Part shown: positions 7,536 through 16,777 of the stretch, piece by piece | How the letters are laid out: each line of letters begins with the position of its first letter | Position numbering within the stretch: position 1 is the stretch's first letter | Source of the DNA: AP-15 sp963702685 | GTDB lineage: Bacteria; Pseudomonadota; Alphaproteobacteria; ATCC43930; CGMCC-115725 | Assembly: GCA_963702685.1 (NCBI GenBank) | Contig: CAVPDQ010000004.1 | Coordinates: 227,124 to 291,123 of the forward strand | DNA length: 64,000 bases | Direction: 5' to 3' | Made by a program: the position numbers and the translations under genes | Notes under the pieces: model-generated | What the model was told of the DNA's origin: nothing | The model's database searches: none | The model's input: the letters and a program-made list of their open reading frames with translations, nothing else

Positions 7536-9182
7536 TCAGGTTTCGCGGCTGGAAAAGCGCACGGTGGTGGCGCGGGCGCGGTAGTCGGTCTTGACGTTGA
7601 CAAAGCCGACCATGCCCTCCTCGACCTTTTTCCAGGCGCGCAGCAACGCCGGGCGGATCGCCTCGGGCTCTTCGACATATTCGGCGTAGCAGCCCAAGGC
7701 TTCCGCCATTTTGTCGTAGCGCGTATAGCCGAGGTCGCGCCCGGGCTTGTCGTGCTCCGGGTCGGCGGTCCAGCCGCCGTTCAGGCTGATGACGCACAAG
7801 AGCGGCAATTTGTGCCGCACCGCGGTGTCGAGCTCCATCGCGTTCTGGCCAAAGGAGCCGTCGCCATGCAGGCAGATGACCTGGGCGTCGGGCTTGGCCG
7901 CCTTGGCGCCGACCGCAAACGGCAAGCCCACCCCCATCGTGCCGAACGGCCCCGAATTCAACCGGTGGCCGGGGACAAAGGTCGGGATCGACTGCCGGCC
8001 GAAATTCAGGATCTCCTGCCCGTCGACCGACAGGATCGCCTCGCGCTGCATAAAATTTTTGACTTCTTCGCACAGCCTGAGCGGGTGGATGTCGCCGTCG
8101 GTCGGGTAGTTGCCGCCGGCGCGGGTGCGTTTTTTCGCTTCGCCCTCGGCCAATTTTCGGCGCCAGCCGGCAAAGCGCTCGGCGCTCTTGGCATCGACCG
8201 CTTCGCACAATTGCTGCAGCACCGATTTGCAGTCGCCGACGATCGGCAAGTCGATATTGCGCGCCGAATTCCCCATCTCTTCGGGGTCGATGTCGATGCG
8301 CGCCACCTTCGCCTCGGCGCTGAAGCGCGGCGGCAGCGCGTGGTTGATGACGTAGTTCGTGCGCGTGCCGAGGATGACGATCAGATCGGCCTCGCGAAAC
8401 GCGTCGTTGCGCATCGTCAAATAGGAATAGGGGTGGTCGTCGGGGACGACGCCGCGCCCCTGCGGGGTCGTGTAGAACGGGATCCCGGCCTTCTCGACAA
8501 AGGCCTGCATCTCGCTCCAGGCCTGCGACCACAACACACCGCTGCCCGAGACGATGATCGGCTGATGCGCCTCTCTGATCGCATCGACGAGCGCGTTCAA
8601 CGCCTTCGGCTCGGCATAAGGGCGCGCCTTGACGATCGGCCGGCCGCAATAGCTCCAATCGACCTCGCCCTCGTCGATCGTCATGTAGAGGACGTCGCCG
8701 GGGAAATCGAGATAGGCCGGGCCGGGCTTGCCGTTCAGCGCTTTCTGAAAGGCGAAGTTCACCTGCTGCGGCAGGCGCTTCAGACTGTGGATGCGGTCGG
8801 CGTATTTGACGCATGGCTTCATCGCCGCGACCTGGTCGATCTCCTGAAACACCTGGCGGCCGAACTGGCTGATCGGGGAGGAGCCTCCGAGGGCCACGAC
8901 CGGGCAGCCGTCGATCAGCGCATTGGCGAGGCCGGTGCCGAAATTCAACGTCGCCGGACCCGACGCCGCCATGCACACGCCCGGCCCCTGCGTCACCCGC
9001 GAATAGGCTTGCGCCATATAGGCGGCCCCTTGCTCGTGGCGGGTGTCGATCAGGCGAATGCCCTCCTTGATGCACGCCGTCTCGGCGTCGAGCATCGGCC
9101 CGCCCATGATAAAAAAGATATCCTTGACACCCTGGGCCTTCAGGCACCGGGCGAGGATGTCGTTACCGGTCAATTCCGCCAT
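7536..9182 (-). CDS. oxc: Oxalyl-CoA decarboxylase / 2-hydroxyacyl-CoA lyase, ThDP-dependent
   Basis: A 548-residue thiamine-diphosphate enzyme. The N-terminal PYR domain has the catalytic glutamate in TRHEQGAAYMAQAYSR, near residue 50. A central domain and a C-terminal PP domain follow, the latter with the cofactor motif GDGSFGQNAMELDT and the LNGGW end. The overall pattern (MGGPMLDAE, GGSSPISQFGRQ, PTDGDIHPLRL) fits the oxalyl-CoA decarboxylase/2-hydroxyacyl-CoA lyase family, which releases or uses formyl-CoA. A formyl-CoA transferase-like gene lies about 110 bases upstream in the same orientation, supporting oxalate or formyl-CoA metabolism. Oxc and HACL cannot be separated with certainty here. 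Confidence 0.85.
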   Translation of the reverse strand: MAELTGNDILARCLKAQGVKDIFFIMGGPMLDAETACIKEGIRLIDTRHEQGAAYMAQAYSRVTQGPGVCMAASGPATLNFGTGLANALIDGCPVVALGGSSPISQFGRQVFQEIDQVAAMKPCVKYADRIHSLKRLPQQVNFAFQKALNGKPGPAYLDFPGDVLYMTIDEGEVDWSYCGRPIVKARPYAEPKALNALVDAIREAHQPIIVSGSGVLWSQAWSEMQAFVEKAGIPFYTTPQGRGVVPDDHPYSYLTMRNDAFREADLIVILGTRTNYVINHALPPRFSAEAKVARIDIDPEEMGNSARNIDLPIVGDCKSVLQQLCEAVDAKSAERFAGWRRKLAEGEAKKRTRAGGNYPTDGDIHPLRLCEEVKNFMQREAILSVDGQEILNFGRQSIPTFVPGHRLNSGPFGTMGVGLPFAVGAKAAKPDAQVICLHGDGSFGQNAMELDTAVRHKLPLLCVISLNGGWTADPEHDKPGRDLGYTRYDKMAEALGCYAEYVEEPEAIRPALLRAWKKVEEGMVGFVNVKTDYRARATTVRFSSRET

Positions 9183-9201
9183 CTGAGCTTCTCCTCTCTC
9201 A

Positions 9202-9245
9202 TCCGTCGTCGCTCCCGCGAAAGCCCGGGACCCAGGGCAAGCGAT
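9202..9245. repeat. Short dispersed intergenic repeat-like sequence
   Basis: The oxc-frc spacer contains GTCGCTCCCGCGAAAGC followed by CCGGGACCCAGGG, a wording typical of dispersed intergenic repeats in alphaproteobacteria. No second full copy is seen in this window. Confidence 0.3.
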
Positions 9246-9290
9246 TTACGGCTGCTTCGGCGCCCGCGCTGCCGCGGCGTTGACGAGGGG

Positions 9291-10509
9291 TCAGATCACT
9301 CCTTCCTTTCTCAGAGCCTCGACATCGCCCGCGCTCATGCCGAGCCAGTCGCCGAACACCTCGGCCGAATGCTGGCCCAAGAGCGGCGCCGGCTCGAGCT
9401 TGGGCGGGGCGCCGTCGAACCGCACCGGCCAGGACGGCATCTTGTAAGGGCCGGTCGGGTGCGGCACGGTTTGCATGATGCCGCGCTCGGCGAAGCTCGG
9501 CTCGTTGGTCAATTCCATCGTGTCGAGCACCGCGCCCGCCGGCACCCCGGCCGCGCCGATCAGGCGCATCGCCTCGTGCTTGTCGTGGCGGCGGGTAAAG
9601 GCAGCGACCATTTCGTTGACCTCGGCCTCGCGTTCGCGCCGGGCCGCGATCGTCTCGTAGCGCGGGTCGCCGATCAGCTCCTCGCGGCCGATCGCTTTCA
9701 GCAAATTGTGCCAATGGTCGGCCTGGCGAGCGAACACATAGACCCAGTCGTTGGGGCCGCCGGGGGCGCACGGAAAGATGCCGGCGGGCGGCGGCGAGCC
9801 GGTGACGCTGCGCGAGCCGGCGCGGCCTGCGGCCTTGCCGGTCAGCGACTGGACCTGAAAGGCGATGCGGATGTAGTGCAGCATCGCGTCCTGCATCGCC
9901 ACCTGCAGCCGCCGGCCGCGGCCGGTCGCCTTGCGTTCGTAAAGCGCGCCCAAAATGCTGATCGCCATGACCATGCCGGTGCCGGTGTCGCCCAAGGAAG
10001 GGCCGGGCTTGCAGGGCGGCCCGTCGGCCTCGCCGGTGATGCTCATCGTGCCGCCGCAGGCTTGCGCGATCATGTCGAAGGCGAGGTTCTTCTCGTAGGG
10101 GCTGCCCTCGCCAAAGCCTTTGACCTGGGCATAGACGATGCCGGGGTTGATGGCGCGGACCGCGTCATAGCCGAGCCCCAGCCGCTCGATCGTGCCGGGC
10201 GCCATGTTCTCGATCATGACATCGGCTTTCTTCGCCATCTCCTTGACCAAGGCGAGGCCGCGCTCGGATTTGAGGTTGACCGTGACCGACTTCTTGTTGG
10301 CGTCGAACTGGAAGAAATAATACAAGTCGGGGCTGCCGGGCGGGCCGGCGAACGAAGTGCGGCCGGGCTCGCCGCCCTTGGGGTTTTCGACCTTGACCAC
10401 TTCGGCGCCGAGCCAGGCCAAGCGCCTCGGTGCAGGTAGGGCCGGCCTCGAACTGGGTCAGATCGAGCACCTTGACCCCGGCGAGACAATTGAGCGGCAC
10501 GCCATCCAT
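9291..10509 (-). CDS. frc: CaiB/BaiF CoA-transferase, formyl-CoA:oxalate CoA-transferase-like (one frame break)
   Basis: A class III CoA-transferase of about 405 residues once one extra base is removed near 10424. The N-terminus (LAGVKVLDLTQFEAGP) is in one frame and the body starting at WLGAEVVKVENPKGG in the next. The join falls in gcgCTTGGCC, where one T is surplus. Conserved elements are ADVMIENMAPGTIERLG, a VKGFGEG segment, and the nucleophilic aspartate in VAMQDAMLHY. It probably transfers CoA from formyl-CoA to oxalate, feeding the adjacent oxc product, although other acyl donors are possible. The break looks like a sequencing error, not decay. Confidence 0.8.
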
Positions 10510-10735
10510 TGCTGTTGACTCCTCATGCGCGCGGATCGCTCACGATAGCGCAAGCGATGGCGGCGCCGAAACCCGGTTCGCATCGGAAAGCATATTCCCG
10601 GTTTGTTCTTAACATCGGGCGAGATTTCTGCTATCTTGCGCGGGCATCGAAACAGTCAGGATCGCCAATGCTCTCGGCCGACCAGCTGCGTAAAGGATGG
10701 GCGGAGCGCGCCCGCCTTTCCCGATTGAGCCCGCA

Positions 10736-11634
10736 ATGACCTTCGCCGAAGGTGGCGTGGTGCTCGGCGCCGGAACCGTTGTGGCGGCACGCAGCACCCC
10801 TCACCAGGGCCGGGCCGCATTCGCGATCGACGGCTGCGATGAGCGCATCCTGGCGCTGCTGGCGGTCGCCCACGGCCGCGCTGTCGCACCCGAGACGGTC
10901 GGGCATATCCGCCGTGCGTGCCGGCATTATGCGGATGGGAAAACTTCTCTCGCGCTGATCCAGCTCGCTTACGCGGGTCCGCCCCGATCGAACGATCCGG
11001 CCAAGGTTGCACACCGGGTGTTTCTGGCCGACGCGCTGCTTGCCGGCGGCGTCCCGGCGCACGATCTGCTGGAGGCTTTCGACATTGACCCGACCTTGTT
11101 GGACCGCACGGACAAGCGCTTCAATGTGAACGAACCGCGGATTCACGCCGGCAACGGGCGCGAAAGCGGCGAATGGACCCTTGACTACGGGTCGAACGTG
11201 ATCCCGGCCGCTGCCCGGCAAGCACCCGAGGAATACCGGACAGGGGACCCCGACAAATTCTTCGATTCCGTTTATGCGCCGTTTCACGCCCTCGCCCAAA
11301 GGCTCGGCATCGACGAGACTTGGCTCCTCGGTCTCGCCGCGCTTGAAAGCGGTTATCTCGACCCGCACGACCGCAATCTCAACGACCCCTTCGGCGCCAC
11401 CCACGGCGGCGGTCCGAATGTTCACTACAATTCCATTGGCGATGCGGTCGCCTACTGGGAACGCCGTTTTGGTCCGATTGTAAGGGGTGCTGCAAGCGCA
11501 GAGGACTTCGTTCAACGCCTTTATGACTGCGAATTACAATACCGAGACGAAAAATTGGCGCAAACGGGTGCTGGGTGTCATTCACTCGATACCCAAGCGC
11601 CTTTCGTCTGTGGAAAGAGAAGCGAGAAATTTGA
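10736..11634 (+). CDS. Lysozyme-like/glucosaminidase-type protein (two frame breaks)
   Basis: About 298 residues after removing two surplus bases (near 11532 and 11601). The C-terminal half contains FHALAQRLGIDETWLLGLAALESG, DPFGATHGGG and a YWERRFGP block, typical of peptidoglycan-cleaving lysozyme-like folds with a catalytic glutamate after LAAL. The corrected end reads LGVIHSIPKRFRLWKEKREI and stops in TGATG overlapping the next gene. The N-terminal 130 residues are an all-helical region of unknown role. The start is uncertain: ATG 10736 overlaps the stop of a small frame beginning at 10668. Confidence 0.6.
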
Positions 11635-12203
11635 TGAATACTCTCCTGTTGGCGAGATCACTAGTATCACTCGCACTCGTCCCTGCTCTCTGCGGTCAGG
11701 TGTCGATACCGCATCCGCGTCGATATTCAAACGTAGACTACCAATTTTCTGTCGGTCTTCCGCGTGGTCTGCACGGGTGTATGACCTCGGCACCAAACCC
11801 CAATCACGGTTTTTGGATCCCATTAGATCGGACGTGGTGTGACGCCCCACATGAACGACCGCCTTATATCAGCGTCTCCGCCTTCTACAATGCAGCTGGG
11901 TATGCGGATACCGCCGAAGGGCTCGCGGCAGTCGAGTGCCGCTGGGACGAGGCGCGGCAGATCGTCTGGCTCGACGACGAACGGATCGGCGGCCGCAAGG
12001 CGGCGGGGTGCCGGCGCAGCTTTGCCGACGGCCATATCGAGGTCAGCTACATCGTCTTGCGCAAGACCGGCGACAACCCGCTCGCCTGGATCGAGGTCGG
12101 GGCCGACCTCGTCACCACGCCCACGCGCTACGCCGCCGACCGGCGCGTTTTCGGGCGCGTCTTGCGGGGCATCCGGGTCCATCCCGACGGCCCGGAAGAT
12201 TGA
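11634..12203 (+). CDS. Secreted protein of unknown function
   Basis: A 189-residue protein beginning MNTLLLARSLVSLALVPALCG, a plausible signal peptide, with the start overlapping the upstream stop in TGATG. Four to five cysteines (CM, WCD, VECRW, GCRRS) in the exported part could form disulfides. The C-terminal half has alternating strands with VSYIVLRKTGDNPLAWIEVG. No family was recognised. Coupling to the lysozyme-like gene suggests a toxin/immunity-like or cell-wall-associated pair, but that is only inference. Confidence 0.6.
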   Translation: MNTLLLARSLVSLALVPALCGQVSIPHPRRYSNVDYQFSVGLPRGLHGCMTSAPNPNHGFWIPLDRTWCDAPHERPPYISVSAFYNAAGYADTAEGLAAVECRWDEARQIVWLDDERIGGRKAAGCRRSFADGHIEVSYIVLRKTGDNPLAWIEVGADLVTTPTRYAADRRVFGRVLRGIRVHPDGPED

Positions 12204-12310
12204 ACCAACCCGAGCGGGGCGGCCTTGACAGGGTTTGGGCGTGTCATTAGCGTGCGCGGCGTTCCGGCCGCGGCGCGGCAGGGACGGTATCCAAAGGCCC
12301 GCGTCGCCAG

Positions 12311-12649
12311 ATGAGCGCAGATGAACCGCCGGACTCGTTGGCGCAGCTCGGCGAGAAGCTCGACCGGGCGCGACGGGAGCAGCAGGGGGCAGAGAGGAAC
12401 GGTCGTGGCAGTCCGCCGCCGGGGACGATGGGCCTCGGGTTCCGGATCGCGGTCGAGCTGGTGGCGGCGCTTTGCGTCGGGCTCGCGCTGGGCTGGGTTT
12501 TCGACCATTTCTTGGGAACGCGGCCCTGGGGCTTGATTGTGTTCTTCTTGCTTGGCATAGCGGCGGGGATGGTCAACGTATTTCGCACCGCGGCGCAGCT
12601 CGGCGCCGGCACGACGCACACCGCGTCGCGTCGTCACGATCGCGATTGA
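12311..12649 (+). CDS. atpI: ATP synthase assembly protein I (AtpI/AtpZ-like)
   Basis: A 112-residue protein with a charged N-terminal third (EKLDRARREQQG) and two hydrophobic helices, GFRIAVELVAALCVGLALGW and GLIVFFLLGIAAGMVNVFR, separated by DHFLGTRPW. This is the arrangement of the I protein that helps c-ring assembly. It is the first gene of the F0 operon, with atpB starting 19 bases later. Confidence 0.88.
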   Translation: MSADEPPDSLAQLGEKLDRARREQQGAERNGRGSPPPGTMGLGFRIAVELVAALCVGLALGWVFDHFLGTRPWGLIVFFLLGIAAGMVNVFRTAAQLGAGTTHTASRRHDRD

Positions 12650-12668
12650 CGAGAGGGCTGGGGACCAA

Positions 12669-13400
12669 GTGGCCGCAGAACATTCACCGCTGACGCAGTT
12701 CGCGATCCACCGGCTGGTGCCGCTGCATATCGGCCGGGTCGATGTGTCCTACACCAATTCCGCGCTGATGATGACGATCGCCGTCGTCCTCGTCACCGTG
12801 CTCTTGGTCGCAGCGACGGTGCGCGCGCGGCTGGTGCCCGGCCGGATGCAGATGGTCGCCGAGATGTCGTACGAGTTTGTCGCCCGCATGGTCAGCGACA
12901 ATGTCGGCCCCGAGGGCCGCGCCTATTTCCCGCTGGTCTTCACGATCTTTATGTTTGTGCTGTTCGGCAATCTCCTGGGGCTGGTGCCGTACAGCTTCAC
13001 CTATACGAGCCACATCGTCGTCACTTTCGCCTTGGCGCTGTTCGTCTTTGCGTTGGTGACGCTGATCGCCTTGATCAAGCACGGCATCAAGTTCTTCGGC
13101 TTTTTCATGCCGCAAGGGGCGCCTCTGGTGATGGCGCCGATCCTGGTGCCGATCGAAATCATCTCCTATCTGACCCGGCCGGTCAGCCTCAGCGTCCGGC
13201 TCTTCGCCAATATGCTGGCCGGCCATACGATGATCGCGGTCTTCGCCGGGTTCACGATCGCCATGGGGCTGTTCGGGTTTCTGCCGCTCGCCTTCAATGT
13301 CGCGCTGCTCGGCCTCGAAGTCGTGATCAATGTGCTGCAGGCCTATGTCTTCGCGATCTTGACCTGCCTCTATCTGAGCGACGCCATTCATCTGCACTGA
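12669..13400 (+). CDS. atpB: F0F1 ATP synthase subunit a
   Basis: A 243-residue membrane protein starting at GTG 12669. It contains the proton-channel arginine in SLSVRLFANMLAGH and the conserved ISYLTRP and LQAYVFAILTCLYL segments, with five to six transmembrane helices. It forms the stator half-channels next to the c-ring. The operon order I-a-c-b'-b is the alphaproteobacterial F0 arrangement, separate from the F1 genes. Confidence 0.97.
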   Translation: MAAEHSPLTQFAIHRLVPLHIGRVDVSYTNSALMMTIAVVLVTVLLVAATVRARLVPGRMQMVAEMSYEFVARMVSDNVGPEGRAYFPLVFTIFMFVLFGNLLGLVPYSFTYTSHIVVTFALALFVFALVTLIALIKHGIKFFGFFMPQGAPLVMAPILVPIEIISYLTRPVSLSVRLFANMLAGHTMIAVFAGFTIAMGLFGFLPLAFNVALLGLEVVINVLQAYVFAILTCLYLSDAIHLH

Positions 13401-13433
13401 CCCGCCTCAACCCCCCCTGCGAAAGGACAAGTT

Positions 13434-13661
13434 ATGGACCCGACCTCCGCCAAGATGATTGGCGCCGGCCTGGCGGCAATTGCGCTCGCCGGCGTCGGCG
13501 TCGGCATCGGCAATGTGTTCAGCGCGCTCGTCACCTCGATCGCGCGCAACCCGGCCGCCCGCGACCAGGTGTTCGGCATCGGCATGCTCGGTTTCGCCTT
13601 GACCGAGGCGGTCGCGTTCTATGCGTTGATCATCTCGCTGCTGCTGCTGTTCGTGCTCTGA
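13434..13661 (+). CDS. atpE: F0F1 ATP synthase subunit c
   Basis: A 75-residue hairpin of two transmembrane helices. Helix 1 is glycine-rich (GAGLAAIALAGVGVGIGN), the polar loop is ARNPAARDQ, and helix 2 has the proton-carrying glutamate in FALTEAVAFYAL. GGACAA lies just upstream of the ATG. It forms the rotating c-ring. Confidence 0.97.
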   Translation: MDPTSAKMIGAGLAAIALAGVGVGIGNVFSALVTSIARNPAARDQVFGIGMLGFALTEAVAFYALIISLLLLFVL

Positions 13662-13706
13662 TCCGCGGCCCGGCGAAGATCGGCAACTCCAAAATCGGCG
13701 ACTCCG

Positions 13707-14201
13707 ATGCCGCAGCTCGATTTTTCGACCTACCCCGAGCAGCTCTTGTGGCTGGCGGTGACCTTCCTCGTCCTTTACCTGCTGATGGCCACGCTCGCTT
13801 TGCCGCGCATCGGCAAGGTGATCGCGGCGCGGCGCAGCTCGATCGACGGCGATCTCTCCCGCGCCGCGGCGCTCAAAGCCGAGGCCGAGACGGTCAACGC
13901 CGCCTATGAGAATGCGCTGGCGAGGGCGCGGGCCGAGGCTCAGGCAGCGATCAAGGAGACCACCGACCGGCTCGCCGCCGAAGCGGGGGCGCGCCAGCAG
14001 CGGCTCGGGGAAGAGCTGGCGCAGCAGCTCGCTGCGGCCGAGCGGCAGATCGCGGCGGCCAAGGAAGGTGCGCTCGCCGATATCCGCGGGATTGCCGTCG
14101 AGGTCGCCGCGACGCTCGCGGCAAAATTGACCGGAATCCCCGCCGATGCCGCGCGGGTCGGCGCCGAGGTCGACCGTGTCCTGGCGGAGCGGGCGGCATG
14201 A
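13707..14201 (+). CDS. atpF': F0F1 ATP synthase subunit b'
   Basis: A 164-residue stator subunit with one N-terminal membrane helix (LLWLAVTFLVLYLLMATLAL) after the short PQLDFSTYPEQ lead, then a long charged coiled coil rich in Ala, Glu and Arg. Two different b-type genes in tandem, as here, mark alphaproteobacteria and photosynthetic lineages. The stop overlaps the start of atpF by four bases. Confidence 0.93.
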   Translation: MPQLDFSTYPEQLLWLAVTFLVLYLLMATLALPRIGKVIAARRSSIDGDLSRAAALKAEAETVNAAYENALARARAEAQAAIKETTDRLAAEAGARQQRLGEELAQQLAAAERQIAAAKEGALADIRGIAVEVAATLAAKLTGIPADAARVGAEVDRVLAERAA

Positions 14202-14692
14202 TCGGCGCGATCTTTGGCGAGCCCGAATTTTGGGTGCTGATCGCGACCGTCGTCTTTATCGCGCTGGTGTGGAAACCGGCGCGGCGGGCGCTCGTCGGCG
14301 GGCTCGATGCGCGCGTGTCGCGCATCCGCGAAGAGCTCGACACCGCCCGCGACCTGCGTGAGGAGGCCGAGCGCCTGCTTGCCGAGTATCAGGCGAAGGA
14401 GCGCGCCGCCGCCGCCGCTGCCGCCGAGATCGTCGCCCACGCCAAGGCCGAGGCGGAACGGATCGCCGCCCGCGCCGCCCGCTCGCTCGACGAGGCGCTG
14501 GCCCGGCGCCGCCAATTGGCCGCCGAGCGCATCGCCCAGGACCAGGCAAAGGCGCTCGCCGAAATCCGCGCCGTCGCCGTCGATGTCGCGATCTCGGCGG
14601 CGCGCCGGGCGATCGCCGCCGAGCTCGACGCGGCGCGCGGTGCGGCGCTGATCGACAGCGCGATCGCCGCGCTCTCGCATCAGCTGCAATAA
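14198..14692 (+). CDS. atpF: F0F1 ATP synthase subunit b
   Basis: A 164-residue protein with an N-terminal membrane anchor (FWVLIATVVFIALVW) and a long coiled coil containing repeated Glu/Ala/Arg heptads. The C-terminal part, AVDVAISAARRAIAAELD, is the F1-binding end. It pairs with b' as the peripheral stalk. It is the last gene of the F0 operon; no strong terminator follows. Confidence 0.95.
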   Translation: MIGAIFGEPEFWVLIATVVFIALVWKPARRALVGGLDARVSRIREELDTARDLREEAERLLAEYQAKERAAAAAAAEIVAHAKAEAERIAARAARSLDEALARRRQLAAERIAQDQAKALAEIRAVAVDVAISAARRAIAAELDAARGAALIDSAIAALSHQLQ

Positions 14693-14789
14693 AGTCAAAG
14701 TCGGATCGCCGCGCCGCGAAAAAGGACGCTGTTCTCGCCGTTTCTGCGCAAGCGCAGGATCGTTCGGGGAAACTTGGCGCGACCGTAGA

Positions 14790-14889
14790 TCGTCATGGCC
14801 GGACTTGATCCGGCCAGCCACGCCCTTGCCGGCCACTCGATCGGCGCCACAAAAGGCGCAGATCACCGGGTCGAGCCCGGCGATGACGA
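14790..14889. repeat. 100-bp palindromic intergenic repeat
   Basis: The unit begins TCGTCAT (14790-14796) and ends with its inverse ATGACGA (14883-14889). Inside are two small hairpins, CCGGACTTGATCCGG and CCGGGTCGAGCCCGG. A partial related piece (GTCCATGACGAC) follows near 14965. This is the form of dispersed mosaic elements common between alphaproteobacterial genes. The 411-base atpF-to-15104 spacer contains no other feature. Confidence 0.7.
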
Positions 14890-15103
14890 CTGAGAGTGGA
14901 GGCTGTTCGTCGGTCGTACAACCAAGCTCGCGCAAACGGACAGAAGTGGGTCGGTCAAGCCCGTCCATGACGACCTTTCCTGGTTCGACCTCAGAGCAAA
15001 ACCCGGCGAGGACGCCCGCTTTCGCGAGGGTGACGGGGAATAAACCGCTCGAATCTGTGAAGATCGTGCTCTAACCTCGACCCATAGCCCGAGGAGGTGA
15101 CCG

Positions 15104-15499
15104 ATGGCGCTGAGTTTGGACGAAGCCAACCGCATCATTCGCGGCGCGTTGGCAAAGGCGCAGGAGCTCGACATCGAGATCAGCGCCGCGGTGTGCGACG
15201 CCGGCGGGCGCCTCGTCGCGTTCGAGCGCATGGACAACGCGATCTGGGCCGGCGTCTATGGCGCCCAAGGGAAGGCGGTCGCCTCGGCGGCGTTCGGCCG
15301 GCCGAGCGGCGAGATGGCGGCACGCGCCGACCAGCCGACCCCGCGCGGCATCGCCGTCGCAGAGGGCGGCCACATGATCATGGGACAGGGGGCGGTCCCG
15401 ATCATCCGCAACGGCGTCATCGAGGGGGCCTGCGGTGTCGGCGGCGGCACCTCGCAGCAGGACGAGGACTGCGCCCGCGCCGGTGTCGCGCAATTGTAG
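15104..15499 (+). CDS. GlcG/HbpS family heme-binding-like protein
   Basis: A 131-residue protein with the GlcG/HbpS profile: LDEANRIIRGALAKAQEL, SAAVCDAGGRLVAFERMD, then a central GAQGKAVASAAF helix and GGVPI-like GQGAVPIIRNGVIEGACGVGGGT. GAGGAGGTGACCG precedes the ATG. Family members bind heme or accompany catabolic operons. Here it precedes an amidohydrolase by 12 bases and is probably co-transcribed with it. Confidence 0.85.
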   Translation: MALSLDEANRIIRGALAKAQELDIEISAAVCDAGGRLVAFERMDNAIWAGVYGAQGKAVASAAFGRPSGEMAARADQPTPRGIAVAEGGHMIMGQGAVPIIRNGVIEGACGVGGGTSQQDEDCARAGVAQL

Positions 15500-15511
15500 C
15501 CGGCGCCGGCC

Positions 15512-16731
15512 GTGGACCTCGTCGTCCGCAACGCGCGTGTCGCAGGGTCTCTGGTCGATGTCGGGGTCGCCGACGGCCGGATCGTGGCGATCGGGAAGAA
15601 TTTAGGCGAAGCGCCCGAACGCTATGACGCACAGGGGCGGCTCGCCTGCGCCGGCCTGGTCGAGACCCATATCCATCTCGACAAGTCGCGGCTCAATCGA
15701 CCGGTTGCCGCCCGAGACCGGCCGCCGCATCAACCCGATGCGCCGGGTCGCGGCGATCAAGCGCGAGCTCACGGTCGAGGACATCCGCCGCCGCGCGGCG
15801 CAGACCCTCGAGTGAATGCATTCTCAATGGCGCGACACGGATGCGCACCCAGGTCGAGGTCGATCCGGCGATCGGCATGCGCGGCTTTGACGGCGTCTCG
15901 TCGCTGATCGCCGATTACCGCTGGGCGATCGACATCGAGATCTGCGTCTTCCCGCAGGATGGGCTGACCAACTATCCCGGCACCGACGAGTTACTGGTCG
16001 AGGCACTGAAGCGCGGCGCCAAGGCGATCGGCGGCGCGCCGCGCTACGACCCCGACCATGCCGGCCAGATCCGCCGCATCTTCGAATTGGCGCGCGAGTT
16101 CGATGCCGCTATCGATATCCATCTCGATGTCGGCGACACGCCCGACGAGATGGACGTCCCGCTCGTCTGCGAGCTGACCGAAGAATACCGGCGCGGCGGC
16201 CGGGTCACGGTCGGCCATATGGCCAAGCTCTCGACGATGCCGCCCGCGCAATTGGCCGAGACCGCGCGGCGCATGGCCGATGCCGGTGTCGCCGTCACCG
16301 TGCTGCCGCTGACCGATCTTTTCGTGATGGGCCGCGACCAGGACCACAACATCCGCCGCGGCGTCGCCGACGCCAATTTCCTGGTCGAGCACGGCGTCAA
16401 TTGCTCGCTCTCGACCAACAACGTCTTAAACCCGGTGACGCCGTTCGGCGACTGCTCGCTGATCCGGATGGCCAATCTGCACGCCAACGTCTTGCAGGCG
16501 GGCCGCGCCGAGCAATTGCGCGAAATCTTCGCAATGCTGACCGAGCGCTCGGCCCGTCTCCTGAACCTCGCCGATTACGGGCTCAGCGTCGGCAACCCGG
16601 CCGACATCGTCGTCATCGACGCCGAAAGCCCCGAGCAGGCGATCGCCGAAATCCGCCAGCCCCTCGCCGTCTTCAAACACGGCCGCCGCACGGTGATCCG
16701 CCACCCGGCGGAGCTGGTTAAGCCTTTTTGA
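15512..16731 (+). CDS. Cytosine deaminase-like amidohydrolase (two frame breaks)
   Basis: A metal-dependent amidohydrolase of about 405 residues starting at GTG 15512. The HxH metal motif is in ETHIHLDKSRL. Further metal ligands follow in DIHLDVGD and TVGHMAKLS, and the late aspartate region is near STNNV. Two surplus bases (near 15694 in CTCAATCG and near 15814 after CTCGAG) split it into three frames; removing them restores SRLIDRLPPETGRR and QTLEECILNGATRM. The cytosine deaminase (CodA)-like branch fits best, but the substrate could be another N-heterocycle. Confidence 0.8.
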
Positions 16732-16777
16732 ACGACTCTGTTGGATATCAGCCGCGTGCGATCCTGACGCCTCGACA

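Noticed and set aside
7374..10439. A 1021-residue open frame on the plus strand opposite oxc and frc
   Set aside because: It lies antisense to two well-supported genes, has arginine/alanine-rich composition typical of high-GC shadow frames, and shows no domain.
9291..10509. Programmed frameshifting in frc and the other broken genes
   Set aside because: No shared slippery sequence, pseudoknot or Shine-Dalgarno-like element is seen at the breaks. A uniform surplus base is better explained by sequencing error.
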